Assembly (NCBI RefSeq): GCF_004137255.1
Contig: NZ_SDWT01000003.1
Location: 164,264 to 228,263 of the forward strand
DNA: 64,000 nt
DNA from: Nocardioides oleivorans
GTDB lineage: Bacteria > Actinomycetota > Actinomycetes > Propionibacteriales > Nocardioidaceae
Direction: 5' to 3'
The notes below the pieces were generated by a model, which worked only from the letters and a program-made list of their open reading frames with translations, was not told where the DNA came from and did not search any database. Each line of letters opens with the position of its first letter. Within the stretch, counting starts at the first letter, position 1. This document shows positions 8,042 through 17,076 of this stretch, one piece after another. Both the position numbers and the translations under genes were made by a program.

Positions 8042-10558
8042 ATGAACCCCGAGCAGAGCACCCACCCCGAGTCGAGCCAGGACGCGGCGACCTACGACAT
8101 CGCGGCCACCGAGACCAAGTGGCAGCAGGTCTGGGACGACCTGCAGCCCTTCCGGGCCGACGACGACAGCCCGCGCGAGAAGCGCTACGCGCTGACGATG
8201 TTCCCCTACCCCAGCGGTGATCTGCACATGGGTCATGCGGAGGTGTTCGCGCTGCACGACGTGGTGGCGCGCTACTGGTGGCAGCGCGGCTACGAGGTGC
8301 TGAACCCGATGGGCTTCGACTCCTTCGGCCTGCCTGCGGAGAACGCGGCGATCCGCAACGACGAGCACCCCGACACCTACACGCGCGCCAACATCGCGCG
8401 CTCGATCGAGTCGTGCCAGAAGTACGCCGCGTCCTTCGACTGGACCCGCACGTTCAACACCAGCGACCCGGAGTACTACCGCTGGACGCAGTGGCTGTTC
8501 CTGAAGTTCTACGAGCGCGGCCTGGCCTACCGCAAGAACAGCCCGGTCAACTGGTGCCCGCAGGACCAGACGGTGCTGGCCAACGAGCAGGTCGTCAACG
8601 GCTTCTGCGAGCGGTGCGGGGCGGAGGTGACCAAGAAGGAGCTGACCCAGTGGTACTTCAAGATCACCGACTACGCCCAGGAGCTGCTGGACGGCCTGGA
8701 CGAGCTGGAGAGCACGTGGCCCGACCGCGTGGTCACCGCGCAGCGCAACTGGATCGGGCGCTCCGAGGGTGCCCACGTCGACTTCGTCGTGGAGGGTCGC
8801 GACGAGCCGATCACGGTCTACACGACCCGGCCCGACACGATCTTCGGGACGACCTTCATGGTCGTCGCCGTCGACTCGCCGCTGGCCGCGGACCTGGTCA
8901 GCGACGGCCAGCGCGCGTCGTTCGAGGCCTACCGTGACGAGATCCGCAAGGCCAGTGACATCGAGCGGCTGGCCACCGACCGTCCCAAGACGGGCGTCGA
9001 CCTGGGCATCACCGCGACCAACCCGGTGACGGGCGCCCAGATCCCCGTGTGGGCGACCGACTACGTCCTGGCCGACTACGGCACCGGCGCCGTGATGGGC
9101 GTGCCCGGCGGCGACCAGCGCGACTGGGAGTTCGCCACCCAGATGGGTCTGCCGATCGTCCGGACCACCGAGGTGCCGGCCGACTTCGACGGCGAGGCCT
9201 ACAGCGGTGAGGGCGCCACCATCAACTCGCCCGCGCCCGGCAGCCAGGCCCCGCTGGACATCAACGGGATGGCCGTCGCGGACGCGAAGAGCGCGACGAT
9301 CGAGTTCCTGGAGCAGCAGCAGACCGGGCAGGGCACGGTGAACTTCCGCCTGCGCGACTGGCTGCTGAGCCGCCAGCGCTACTGGGGTGCGCCGATCCCG
9401 ATCATCCACTGCCCGGTCGACGGCGAGGTCCCGGTGCCCGACGACCAGCTGCCGGTGACCCTGCCGATGCTGAAGGGCGCCGACCTGAAGCCCAAGGGCA
9501 CCTCGCCGCTGGGCGGGGCGGCCGAGTGGGTCAACGTCGCCTGCCCGACGTGCGGCGGTCCGGCGACGCGCGACACGGACACGATGGACACCTTCGTGGA
9601 CTCGTCCTGGTACATGTTCCGCTACTGCTCGCCGAACGACGACACGCAGGCGTTCGACACCGACAAGGTCAACGCGTGGATGCCGATCAACCTGTACGTC
9701 GGCGGTGTCGAGCACGCGGTCCTGCACCTGCTGTACGGCCGGTTCTTCACCAAGGTCCTGAACGACATGGGCCTGGTCGGCTTCCGTGAGCCGTGGTCGG
9801 CCCAGCTGAACCAGGGCTTCGTGATCAACCAGGGCAAGAAGATGAGCAAGTCGCTGGGCAACGGCGTCAACCTGGGCGACCAGCTGGGTGCCTTCGGTGT
9901 GGATGCGGTGCGGCTGACCCTGGTCTTCGCAGGCCCGCCGGAGGACGACATCGACTGGGCCAACATGTCGCCCGACGGGTCGCTGCGCTTCCTGCAGCGG
10001 GCCTGGCGGCTGTCGGGCGACGTCACCTCGGCTCCCGAGGTGGACGTGGCGACCGGCGACGTCGCGCTGCGGCGTACGACCGCACGCACCGTCCACGACG
10101 CGGCCGAGCTGGTCGAGACCTACCGGTTCAACGTCCTGGTCGCGCGGGTGATGGAGCTGGTCAACGCGACCCGCAAGGCCATCGACTCCGGCTGCGGCCC
10201 GGCGGACCCGGCCGTCCGGGAGGCCACCGAGACCGTGGCGATCCTGCTGTCGCTGGTCGCGCCCTACACCGCCGAGGAGATGTGGGAGCGGCTGGGCCGC
10301 AACCCCTCGAGGCAGACCACCGTCGCCCGCGCCGGCTGGCCGGCCGTCGACGAGGCGCTGCTGGTCGAGGACACCGTCACCGCGATCGTCCAGGTCAAGG
10401 GCAAGGTCAAGGGTCGGCTGGAGGTGTCCCCGGACATCTCCGAGGCCGACCTGGAGGCCGCGGCCCTGGCCGACGAGGGCGTCCAGCGAGCGATCGACGG
10501 AGCGACGGTGCGCAAGGTGATCGTGCGCGCGCCGAAGCTGGTGAACATCGTCGTCTGA
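8042..10558 (+). CDS. leuS: Leucyl-tRNA synthetase
   Basis: An 838-residue class Ia aminoacyl-tRNA synthetase that charges tRNA-Leu. Visible are PYPSG..HMGH (the HIGH motif, residues 62-65), the CP1 editing domain with TTRPDTIFG and the DYGTGAVMGVPGGDQRD stretch, the KMSKS loop (residues 600-604), and the C-terminal anticodon-binding and VKGKVKGRLEV region. Length and motif order are normal for bacterial LeuS. ATG 8042 follows a GAGCGAGAGA ribosome site. Expression is controlled by the upstream Leu-codon attenuator. Confidence 0.97.
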   Translation: MNPEQSTHPESSQDAATYDIAATETKWQQVWDDLQPFRADDDSPREKRYALTMFPYPSGDLHMGHAEVFALHDVVARYWWQRGYEVLNPMGFDSFGLPAENAAIRNDEHPDTYTRANIARSIESCQKYAASFDWTRTFNTSDPEYYRWTQWLFLKFYERGLAYRKNSPVNWCPQDQTVLANEQVVNGFCERCGAEVTKKELTQWYFKITDYAQELLDGLDELESTWPDRVVTAQRNWIGRSEGAHVDFVVEGRDEPITVYTTRPDTIFGTTFMVVAVDSPLAADLVSDGQRASFEAYRDEIRKASDIERLATDRPKTGVDLGITATNPVTGAQIPVWATDYVLADYGTGAVMGVPGGDQRDWEFATQMGLPIVRTTEVPADFDGEAYSGEGATINSPAPGSQAPLDINGMAVADAKSATIEFLEQQQTGQGTVNFRLRDWLLSRQRYWGAPIPIIHCPVDGEVPVPDDQLPVTLPMLKGADLKPKGTSPLGGAAEWVNVACPTCGGPATRDTDTMDTFVDSSWYMFRYCSPNDDTQAFDTDKVNAWMPINLYVGGVEHAVLHLLYGRFFTKVLNDMGLVGFREPWSAQLNQGFVINQGKKMSKSLGNGVNLGDQLGAFGVDAVRLTLVFAGPPEDDIDWANMSPDGSLRFLQRAWRLSGDVTSAPEVDVATGDVALRRTTARTVHDAAELVETYRFNVLVARVMELVNATRKAIDSGCGPADPAVREATETVAILLSLVAPYTAEEMWERLGRNPSRQTTVARAGWPAVDEALLVEDTVTAIVQVKGKVKGRLEVSPDISEADLEAAALADEGVQRAIDGATVRKVIVRAPKLVNIVV

Positions 10559-10587
10559 CCCTCTCGCCTGCCGTTAGGGTCGTGCCC

Positions 10588-11445
10588 GTGCCTCGTGTGG
10601 TGGTCGTCACCGACTCGACCGCGAGCCTCCCGCCGGAGATGGTGGAGGCTCGCGGCATCCGAGTCGTGCCCCTGCAGGTCGTCATCGGCGCGCGCGTGCT
10701 CGACGAGGGGCCCGGCGGCGCCACCCCGGAGGTGGTCGCCGACGCGCTGCGCGAGTTCGTGCCGGTGAGCACCTCCCGACCGGCGCCCGCGCTCTTCGCC
10801 GACCTCTACCGCTCGCTCGAGGCCGACGGGGTCGACGAGATCGTGTCGGTCCACCTCTCCGGCGAGATGAGCGGCACCTTCGAGTCCGCCCAGCTGGCCG
10901 CGCTCGAGGTCGACCTCCCCGTGCACGTCGTCGACTCGGGCCAGGTCGGCATCGCGACCGGCTTCGCGGCCCTGACCGCGGTCGACGTGCTCGAGGCCGG
11001 CGGGTCGGGGGAGGACGCGGCCAACGCCGCCCTCGCCCGGGGCGAGGCCGCCTCGTCGCTGTTCTACGTCGACACGCTCGAGTACCTCCGCCGCGGCGGT
11101 CGCATCGGCGCCGCCGCCGCGATCTTCGGCAGCGCGCTGTCGGTGAAGCCGCTCCTCGAGATCGCCGACGGCAAGGTCGTCCCGCGCGAGCGCGTGCGTA
11201 CGGCGTCGCGTGCCCTCGCCCGGCTGGCCGAGCTCGCCGTCGACGCGGCGGGCGAGGCCCCCGTCGACGTCTGCGTCTCCCACCTCGCCAACGCCGAGCG
11301 CGCCGAGGAGCTCGCCGGCATCCTCACCGAGCGGCTCGCCGACGGGCTGGAGGGTCGCGAGGTCCTGTGCGGTGAGCTCGGCGCGGTCCTCGGGGCCCAC
11401 GTCGGCCCCGGCATGGTCGCGGTCTGCGTCTCGCCCCGCCCCTGA
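10588..11445 (+). CDS. DegV family fatty-acid-binding protein
   Basis: A 285-residue DegV protein; the family binds a fatty acid and in Gram-positive bacteria serves fatty acid kinase as FakB. It has VVVVTDSTASLP at the N-terminus, the VSTSRPAP loop, VHLSGEMSGTFESA and YLRRGGRIG, all standard DegV blocks. GTG 10588 is preferred because a TAGGGT -10 box (10575-10580) ends seven bases upstream; GTG 10582 is an alternative. It lies 29 bp after leuS and appears to have its own leaderless promoter. No fakA is in the window. Confidence 0.88.
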   Translation: MPRVVVVTDSTASLPPEMVEARGIRVVPLQVVIGARVLDEGPGGATPEVVADALREFVPVSTSRPAPALFADLYRSLEADGVDEIVSVHLSGEMSGTFESAQLAALEVDLPVHVVDSGQVGIATGFAALTAVDVLEAGGSGEDAANAALARGEAASSLFYVDTLEYLRRGGRIGAAAAIFGSALSVKPLLEIADGKVVPRERVRTASRALARLAELAVDAAGEAPVDVCVSHLANAERAEELAGILTERLADGLEGREVLCGELGAVLGAHVGPGMVAVCVSPRP

Positions 11446-11506
11446 CTGTCCACAGATTGCCGATCGCCCCTGTCGGCGGGCGGTCCGGCGTTCCTAGCGT
11501 GGAGGC

Positions 11507-12346
11507 ATGCGTCGTACCCAGTCGTCCTCCGAGCACGCCGAGGCGGTGTCGCGGCGGCTGGCGACGCTGAGTGCCGAGCTCGCGGCCGTGCGGGACGGCT
11601 CGGTCGACAGCGACGACTCCGACCACACGCGGATCCGCGTCCGGCCGGGGGAGGAGGCGCCGGCGCCCGTCGTGCTCCCGGTGCCGGGGCGCCACGCCTC
11701 CCGGCGGATGCAGGTCGGCGGACTCAGGCTGGGGCCGGTGCACCTCGCGGTGGTCGCGGTCGTCGCCGCCCTCGCGGTCGGGCTGGCGGCGTGGTGGGCG
11801 ATCCGCGACCAGGCCGAGATCGTGCCGCTCGAGCCTGCCGCTGCCCCGAGCGCCTCCGCGGCCTCGGCGCCGCCCGAGCCGTTGGCCGACGTCAGCGCCG
11901 CGGCGGAGCCCGGCGGCGACCTGGTCGTCGACGTGGCCGGCAAGGTACGACGCCCCGGCATCGCGGTGCTGCCCGCCGGGTCGCGCGTGGTCGATGCGCT
12001 CGAGGCGGCGGGTGGCGCCCGCAACGGCGTGGACCTCACCGCCCTCAACCTCGCGCGCCCCGTCGTCGACGGCGAGCAGATCCTGGTCGGCATCACCCCG
12101 GCGGCCGGCGTCGCGGGCACGGTCGGCTCGCCGGGCGGCTCGACGCAGGCCGGACCGCTGGTCAACCTCAACACCGCCGACCAGGCCGCCCTCGACACGC
12201 TTCCGGGCGTCGGCCCGGTGACCGCCGACGCGATCCTGTCGTGGCGCGAGGACAACGGCGGGTTCACCTCGGTCGACGAGCTGCTCGAGGTCGACGGCAT
12301 CGGTGAGGCCACCCTCGAGGACATCGCCCCGCTCGTGACGATCTGA
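11507..12346 (+). CDS. comEA: ComEA-like helix-hairpin-helix DNA-binding protein
   Basis: A 279-residue membrane-anchored DNA receptor-type protein. A cytoplasmic N-terminal region of about 80 residues is followed by one membrane helix (HLAVVAVVAALAVGLAAWW), a Ser/Ala/Pro linker, an SLBB domain (LVVDVAGKVRRPGI) and two C-terminal HhH motifs beginning VNLNTADQAALDTLPGVG. This is the ComEA architecture that binds extracellular DNA for uptake with ComEC. ATG 11507 lies six bases after TAGCGT (11495-11500). comEC starts 5 bp after its stop. Confidence 0.92.
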   Translation: MRRTQSSSEHAEAVSRRLATLSAELAAVRDGSVDSDDSDHTRIRVRPGEEAPAPVVLPVPGRHASRRMQVGGLRLGPVHLAVVAVVAALAVGLAAWWAIRDQAEIVPLEPAAAPSASAASAPPEPLADVSAAAEPGGDLVVDVAGKVRRPGIAVLPAGSRVVDALEAAGGARNGVDLTALNLARPVVDGEQILVGITPAAGVAGTVGSPGGSTQAGPLVNLNTADQAALDTLPGVGPVTADAILSWREDNGGFTSVDELLEVDGIGEATLEDIAPLVTI

Positions 12347-12350
12347 CCCG

Positions 12351-14618
12351 GTGCTCGACCTCCGCGCGGTCGCCCTCGGCGTCGGCGCCTGGGCAGGAGC
12401 GCTCCTGGTCCTCGTGCTGCCGGGACGCGTGGCGCTCGCGGCCGTGGTGGGGATCGTCGCGGGCGCCGGCCTGCTCGTCGTACGCCGCGCGCTGGCCGCC
12501 GCGTGGCTCGGCCCGGTCGCCGCGCTGGCCGCCGTCGCCGGGGTCGCGGCGCTCCAGCTGACCCTGGTCGCCACGTCACCGCTCGCGGTGCTGGCCGAGG
12601 ACGGCGCGGTCGTCACGCTGCGGCTCGAGGTCACCTCCGACGTCCGGGTCGTGGCCGGGCAGTACGGCGACCTCCAGGTCGCGCAGGCCGACGTGACGCG
12701 GGTGGAGGGCCGCGGCACGGCCTGGACGCTCGACGCGCCGGTCGTCGTGATGGCCGGCGAGGAGTGGCCCCGCCCGGCCCTCGGCACGACGCTCGAGACC
12801 ACGGCGAGGCTGGTGCCCGCCGACGACGACGTGGCGGCGCTGGTCCGCCCGACGGGCGACCCGCGCGTGGTCGCCGAGCCGGACGTGTGGTGGGACGCCG
12901 CAGCAGCCGTACGACGATCGGTGCGCGCCTCCGTCGCCGGCCGGGACGCCGACGCGCGCGAGCTGGTGCCGGCGCTCGTGGTGGGCGACGACGGCGGCCT
13001 GGACGAGGCGCTCGCCGACGACTTCCGCACGACCGGCCTCACCCACCTCCTCGCGGTCAGCGGCACGAACCTCACGCTGGTCGTCGGGTTCGTGATCATC
13101 CTCGGCCGGTGGCTCGGGGTGCGCGGCCGCTGGCTCCACGTGCTCGCCGCGCTGGGGATCGCCGGCTTCGTGATGACGGCCCGCGCCGAGCCCAGCGTCG
13201 TACGAGCGGCGGCGATGGGCACCGTCGCGCTCATCGGGATGGGCGCCAACGGCCGGTCCCGCGGCACCCGGTGCCTCGGCGTGGCGGTGCTCGGGCTGCT
13301 GCTCGTCTCGCCGTCGCTGGCGGTGTCGGCGGGCTTCGCGCTGTCGGCGCTCGCGACCGGCGGGATCCTGCTGCTCGCACCCGTGTGGCGGGACGCGCTG
13401 GCGCGCTGGACGCCGCGCTGGGTCGCCGAGGCCGTCTCGGTGCCGCTGGCCGCGCAGGTCGCCTGCACGCCGGTGGTCGCCGCGCTGTCGGGGCAGGTGA
13501 GCCTGGTCGCCGTGGCCGCCAACCTGCTGGCGGCACCAGCCGTCGCGCCGGCGACGGTGCTCGGGCTGACCGGAGGCCTCCTCGGGCTGGTCTGGGCGCC
13601 GCTCGGCGTGCTCGTGGCGGCGCCGGCCGCGTGGTCGGCCGGCTGGATCATCTCGGTCGCACGCCGGGGCGCCGACGTACCGACCGCGGCCGTGGACTGG
13701 GGCACCGGACCGGTCGCGCTCGTGGTCCTGACCGTGCTGTGCGTGCTGTCGGTCCCGCTGGCGCCGCGGCTGCTCCGTCGCCCCGGCACGACGCTCGCCT
13801 GCACCGGCCTGCTCGTCGTGGTGATGCTGGTCCGGCCTCCGTCACCGGGCTGGCCACCGGCCGGCTGGGTCGTCGCGATGTGCGACGTCGGGCAGGGCGA
13901 CGGGCTCGTGCTGCGTGCCGGACCCCGGTCGGCGGTGGTCGTCGACGCCGGTCCGGACCCCGCGCTGATGGACGCCTGCCTCGACCGGCTGCGGATCTCC
14001 GAGGTCCCGCTCGTGGTGCTGACGCACTTCCACGCCGACCACGTGGACGGGCTCGCTGGTGTGTACGACGACCGCGCGGTGGCCGCCGTCGAGTCGACCT
14101 GGCTGCTGGAGCCGGCGGACGGCCTGCGGACGGTCGAGGAGGCGGTGGGCGGCGACCCCGGCGTGGCGGCGTACGGCGAGACGCGGAGGTTCGGCGAGGT
14201 GACGCTCCAGGCCGTCTGGCCCGAGCCGGGCGGCAGCGTGGGCGACGCCGGCGAGAGCGGACCCAACAACGCCAGTGTCGTGCTGGTCGCCGAGGTCGAG
14301 GGCGTCCGGGTCCTGCTCACCGGGGACGTGGAGCCGTCCGCCCAACGGTCGCTGGCGCGCGACCTCTCCGGCCTGCACGTCGACGTGCTGAAGGTCCCCC
14401 ACCACGGCAGCCGGCACCAGGACCTCGACTGGCTCACCTCGCTCGGTGCGCGGATCTCGCTGGTGTCGGTGGGGGAGGACAACGACTACGGGCACCCGGC
14501 GCCCGACCTCCTCGCCGCCCTCACCACGGCCGGCTCCCGGGTGTGGCGCACCGACGTCTCCGGCGACGTCGTCGTGGTGGTCACCGACGGCGGCGTCGGT
14601 GTCGTGGGTCGCGGATAG
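12351..14618 (+). CDS. comEC: ComEC/Rec2 family DNA-uptake channel
   Basis: A 755-residue protein from GTG 12351. It has N-terminal membrane helices, a DUF4131-like soluble part, the competence core beginning FRTTGLTHLLAVSGTN, further helices, and a C-terminal metallo-beta-lactamase domain with the metal motif THFHADHVDG (near residue 560). The typical core has a histidine at the end of AVSGxH; here it is asparagine. It is the predicted inner-membrane channel for single-stranded DNA and pairs with ComEA, four bases upstream. Pilus genes are not in the window, so natural competence is not shown. Confidence 0.93.
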   Translation: MLDLRAVALGVGAWAGALLVLVLPGRVALAAVVGIVAGAGLLVVRRALAAAWLGPVAALAAVAGVAALQLTLVATSPLAVLAEDGAVVTLRLEVTSDVRVVAGQYGDLQVAQADVTRVEGRGTAWTLDAPVVVMAGEEWPRPALGTTLETTARLVPADDDVAALVRPTGDPRVVAEPDVWWDAAAAVRRSVRASVAGRDADARELVPALVVGDDGGLDEALADDFRTTGLTHLLAVSGTNLTLVVGFVIILGRWLGVRGRWLHVLAALGIAGFVMTARAEPSVVRAAAMGTVALIGMGANGRSRGTRCLGVAVLGLLLVSPSLAVSAGFALSALATGGILLLAPVWRDALARWTPRWVAEAVSVPLAAQVACTPVVAALSGQVSLVAVAANLLAAPAVAPATVLGLTGGLLGLVWAPLGVLVAAPAAWSAGWIISVARRGADVPTAAVDWGTGPVALVVLTVLCVLSVPLAPRLLRRPGTTLACTGLLVVVMLVRPPSPGWPPAGWVVAMCDVGQGDGLVLRAGPRSAVVVDAGPDPALMDACLDRLRISEVPLVVLTHFHADHVDGLAGVYDDRAVAAVESTWLLEPADGLRTVEEAVGGDPGVAAYGETRRFGEVTLQAVWPEPGGSVGDAGESGPNNASVVLVAEVEGVRVLLTGDVEPSAQRSLARDLSGLHVDVLKVPHHGSRHQDLDWLTSLGARISLVSVGEDNDYGHPAPDLLAALTTAGSRVWRTDVSGDVVVVVTDGGVGVVGRG

Positions 14619-14630
14619 AGTTCGGGGACC

Positions 14631-15617
14631 ATGGCACGCACCCCCTCAGCCGCCCAGGTCCTCGGCCACGTCGTCCTCGTGACGGGCAAGGAGGAGTACC
14701 TCTCCGCGCGCACCGTTGAGTCGGTCCGCGAGGCGGTCCGCGCGCACGACGCCGATGCCGAGCTGGCCGAGTCGGCAGCCTCCGACCTGACCCTCGCGTC
14801 CCTCGGCGAGATGTCCGCGCCGTCGCTGTTCTCCTCCATCCGCTGCGTCATGGTGCGCGGCCTCGAGGACCTGCCCGACGAGTCCGTGGACGGGCTGCTC
14901 GCCTACTGCGCGGCCCCGGTCGAGGACGTCGCCCTGGTCCTGGTCCACTCCGGTGGGCAGAAGGGCAGCGGCGTGCTCACCAAGCTGCGCAAGCTCGGCG
15001 CGGTCACCGAGGTGAAGTCCGAGGAGATCCGGGCCAGCGAGATGCCGGGCTTCGTCACCTCCGAGGTCGCCTCCCACGGCGCGCGGATCGACTCCGACGC
15101 GGCCGCCTTCCTCGTGCAGGCGGTCGGCACCGACCTGCGCTCGCTGGCGGCCGCGGCCGACCAGCTCACCAACGACTTCCACGGCGAGCAGCTGACCATC
15201 GACAAGGTCCAGCGCTACTTCGGCGGCCGGGCCGAGGCCAAGTCGTTCACCGTGGCCGACGCCGCCTTCGCCGGCCGTCGGGCGGTGGCCCTGGAGGAGC
15301 TGCGCTGGGCCCTCGACGCCGGCACCTCGCCGGTGCTGGTGACCTCGGCGATGGCGGCCTCCGCTCGCAGCCTGGCGCGCTACCTCGGTGCCCCGCGTGG
15401 GGCCCGCGACGCCGACCTCGCCCGCGACCTCGGCGTGCCGCCATGGAAGGTCCGCACGGTGCGCGACCAGTCCCGCTCGTGGAGCCCCGAGGGGATCGCG
15501 CAGGCGGTGCGGGCGGTCGCTCACGCCGACGCCGACATCAAGGGCCAGGCGCACGACGCGTCCTACACGCTCGAGCGGCTCGTGCTCACGGTCGCCGGAC
15601 TGCGCGAGGGCCGCTGA
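14631..15617 (+). CDS. holA: DNA polymerase III subunit delta
   Basis: A 328-residue clamp-loader subunit that opens the beta clamp. The N-terminal LVTGKEEYLSARTVESVREAV and the later SSIRCVMVRGLEDLP match the HolA fold, and the C-terminal DADIKGQAHDASYTLERLVL helix is typical. comEC-holA-rpsT is a common bacterial neighbourhood. ATG 14631 follows a TAGAGT -10 box (14616-14621), whose first three bases are the comEC stop codon. A perfect 11-bp hairpin separates it from the convergent rpsT. Confidence 0.92.
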   Translation: MARTPSAAQVLGHVVLVTGKEEYLSARTVESVREAVRAHDADAELAESAASDLTLASLGEMSAPSLFSSIRCVMVRGLEDLPDESVDGLLAYCAAPVEDVALVLVHSGGQKGSGVLTKLRKLGAVTEVKSEEIRASEMPGFVTSEVASHGARIDSDAAAFLVQAVGTDLRSLAAAADQLTNDFHGEQLTIDKVQRYFGGRAEAKSFTVADAAFAGRRAVALEELRWALDAGTSPVLVTSAMAASARSLARYLGAPRGARDADLARDLGVPPWKVRTVRDQSRSWSPEGIAQAVRAVAHADADIKGQAHDASYTLERLVLTVAGLREGR

Positions 15618-15644
15618 CCCCGGGGCGTCGCCCCCGGAAATGCG

Positions 15645-15671
15645 GAACACCCGCCACGAGGGCGGGTGTTC
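15645..15671. terminator. Bidirectional terminator between holA and rpsT
   Basis: Perfect 11-bp stem GAACACCCGCC (15645-15655) with GGCGGGTGTTC (15661-15671) and an ACGAG loop. It lies between convergent genes, so it can serve both strands. Confidence 0.85.
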
Positions 15672-15701
15672 GGCGTGAAGCGTCGAGCAGAAGGGCCAGC
15701 C

Positions 15702-15962
15702 TCAGAGGGAGGCGGTCTTCTTGGCGATCGACGACTTGCGGTTGGCGGCCTGGTTGGCGTGGATGACGCCCTTCGAGGCGGCCTTGTCGAGGGCCTTCAT
15801 GGCGTCGCGACCGGCAGCGGCAGCGGCGTCCTTGTCGCCGGCCTCGGAGAGCTCACGGAACTTGCGGACCGCGGTCTTGAGGCGCGACTTGACGGCCTGG
15901 TTGCGCTGGCGCGCCTTCTCGTTCTGCTTGTTGCGCTTGATCTGGGACTTGATGTTCGCCAC
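15702..15962 (-). CDS. rpsT: 30S ribosomal protein S20
   Basis: An 86-residue basic protein of the small ribosomal subunit. The start MANIKSQIKRNKQNEKARQ and the C-terminal KGVIHANQAANRKSSIAKK are diagnostic of S20. Start is GTG at 15962, giving the standard length. A GAGGATCC ribosome site lies just upstream. About 170 bp of non-coding DNA before it (15963-16131) should hold its promoter; I could not pick a convincing -35/-10 pair there. Confidence 0.97.
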   Translation of the reverse strand: MANIKSQIKRNKQNEKARQRNQAVKSRLKTAVRKFRELSEAGDKDAAAAAGRDAMKALDKAASKGVIHANQAANRKSSIAKKTASL

Positions 15963-16131
15963 GTGTGGATCCTCAAATGCTCGAACTGGTCTGGAATGGA
16001 AGTCTGTGCCTGTCGGCTGCCTGGCAATCTCCCAGCCGAGACGGGTGGGCGACGGGTGCCGGACATGCAGGGAGGAACACTACCGTCCGGCCTCGCGCAC
16101 GCCCAAATCGCGTGCGCCCGCTCGGGACGGC

Positions 16132-17076
16132 TCAGCGACCCGTGCGTCGGGCCACTGCGTCGATCATGCGCCGCGACTCCGTCCGGCGGAAATCGTTGAG
16201 CGTCGGGAGGTTGACGTCGACGGCCGTCACCGAGCGTACGGCGAGGTGCGCGCCGAACCCGGCGAGGAACGCGGTCACCACCTCGTCGCCGGCCGTGGCC
16301 AGGTCGGGGGAGGACCGGATCGAGGCGTCGAACCAGGCGTCATCGAGGCGTTCCATGCGCGCCAGCAGGGCATCGACCCAGGCCGGCCCGCGTGCCGCCA
16401 TGCCCCAGTCGACGAAGACCACCTCGCCGCTCGTTCGGCGCAGGAGGTTGTCGATCCGGACGTCCCAGTGCACCAGCTGGGCCGGCGCCGTCCCGGCCTG
16501 TGCGCGGAGCACGTCCGCCCATCCGTGCCTCCCGTCCCGCAGCCAGTCCGGGACCGGCGTCTCGGAGGGCGTCGACGGCAGCGCGTCGAGGGTGTCGGCC
16601 CACAGCCGGAACCGCTCGTGGACGTCGACGAGCCTCACCGTCGGCGGCTCGCCCCGCTCGCGCAGCACGGCGGACAGCCGGTCGGCTCCGCGGAGGACCG
16701 CCCCGAGCTCGGTGTCGTCGGCGAAGTCGGGGTGGCGGCCCTCGACGTCCTCGATCAGCAGCGCGACCCACGCCCCGTCGTCGTACGACGCCAGCAGGCG
16801 GGCCCACAGCTCGTGCGCGCCCAGGTGCGAGAGGACCGCGACCTCGCGGCGGAAGAGGTGCGGGGTGTCCGGGTTGAGCTCCGCGCCGACGGCCTTCAGG
16901 AAGGCGCGGGTGCCGTCGGCGCAGGTCAGCCTGGTCGCGCAGCCCGGGGACATCCCGCCCACCTGCTCCGCCGTCGCGACGACGGGTGAGCCGAGTGCCT
17001 CCTCCACCCAGCGGCGCACGGCGGCCGGCACGGCCTCGAAGGGGAGCCGCACGCCGACCGCGCGCGGCGCCGTCAC
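16132..17076 (-). CDS. Phosphotransferase-fold protein (APH family), second of a tandem pair
   Basis: A 314-residue aminoglycoside-phosphotransferase-like kinase. Near the N-terminus ADGTRAFLKAVG carries the ATP-binding lysine. The catalytic loop is LVHWDVRIDNLL, with His-Trp-Asp in place of His-x-Asp-x-x-x-x-Asn wording but the Asp and Asn retained. The metal Asp is in VVFVDWGMA. GTG 17076 is chosen because it overlaps the upstream stop (GTGA, 17073-17076); an in-frame start at 17112 would overlap the neighbour by 40 bases. It is paralogous to the upstream gene. Substrate unknown; not necessarily a resistance enzyme. Confidence 0.8.
   Translation of the reverse strand: MTAPRAVGVRLPFEAVPAAVRRWVEEALGSPVVATAEQVGGMSPGCATRLTCADGTRAFLKAVGAELNPDTPHLFRREVAVLSHLGAHELWARLLASYDDGAWVALLIEDVEGRHPDFADDTELGAVLRGADRLSAVLRERGEPPTVRLVDVHERFRLWADTLDALPSTPSETPVPDWLRDGRHGWADVLRAQAGTAPAQLVHWDVRIDNLLRRTSGEVVFVDWGMAARGPAWVDALLARMERLDDAWFDASIRSSPDLATAGDEVVTAFLAGFGAHLAVRSVTAVDVNLPTLNDFRRTESRRMIDAVARRTGR

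Noticed and set aside
7154..10096. Long minus-strand frame extending upstream of the ArsR gene
   Set aside because: Only the first 546 bases (to 7153) encode the regulator; beyond that the frame crosses the ArsR promoter and runs antisense to leuS.
11324..14482. Open frame of 1052 residues on the minus strand
   Set aside because: Antisense to comEA and comEC, which have clear domains; the Ser/Thr/Ala/Arg-rich text is typical of a shadow frame.
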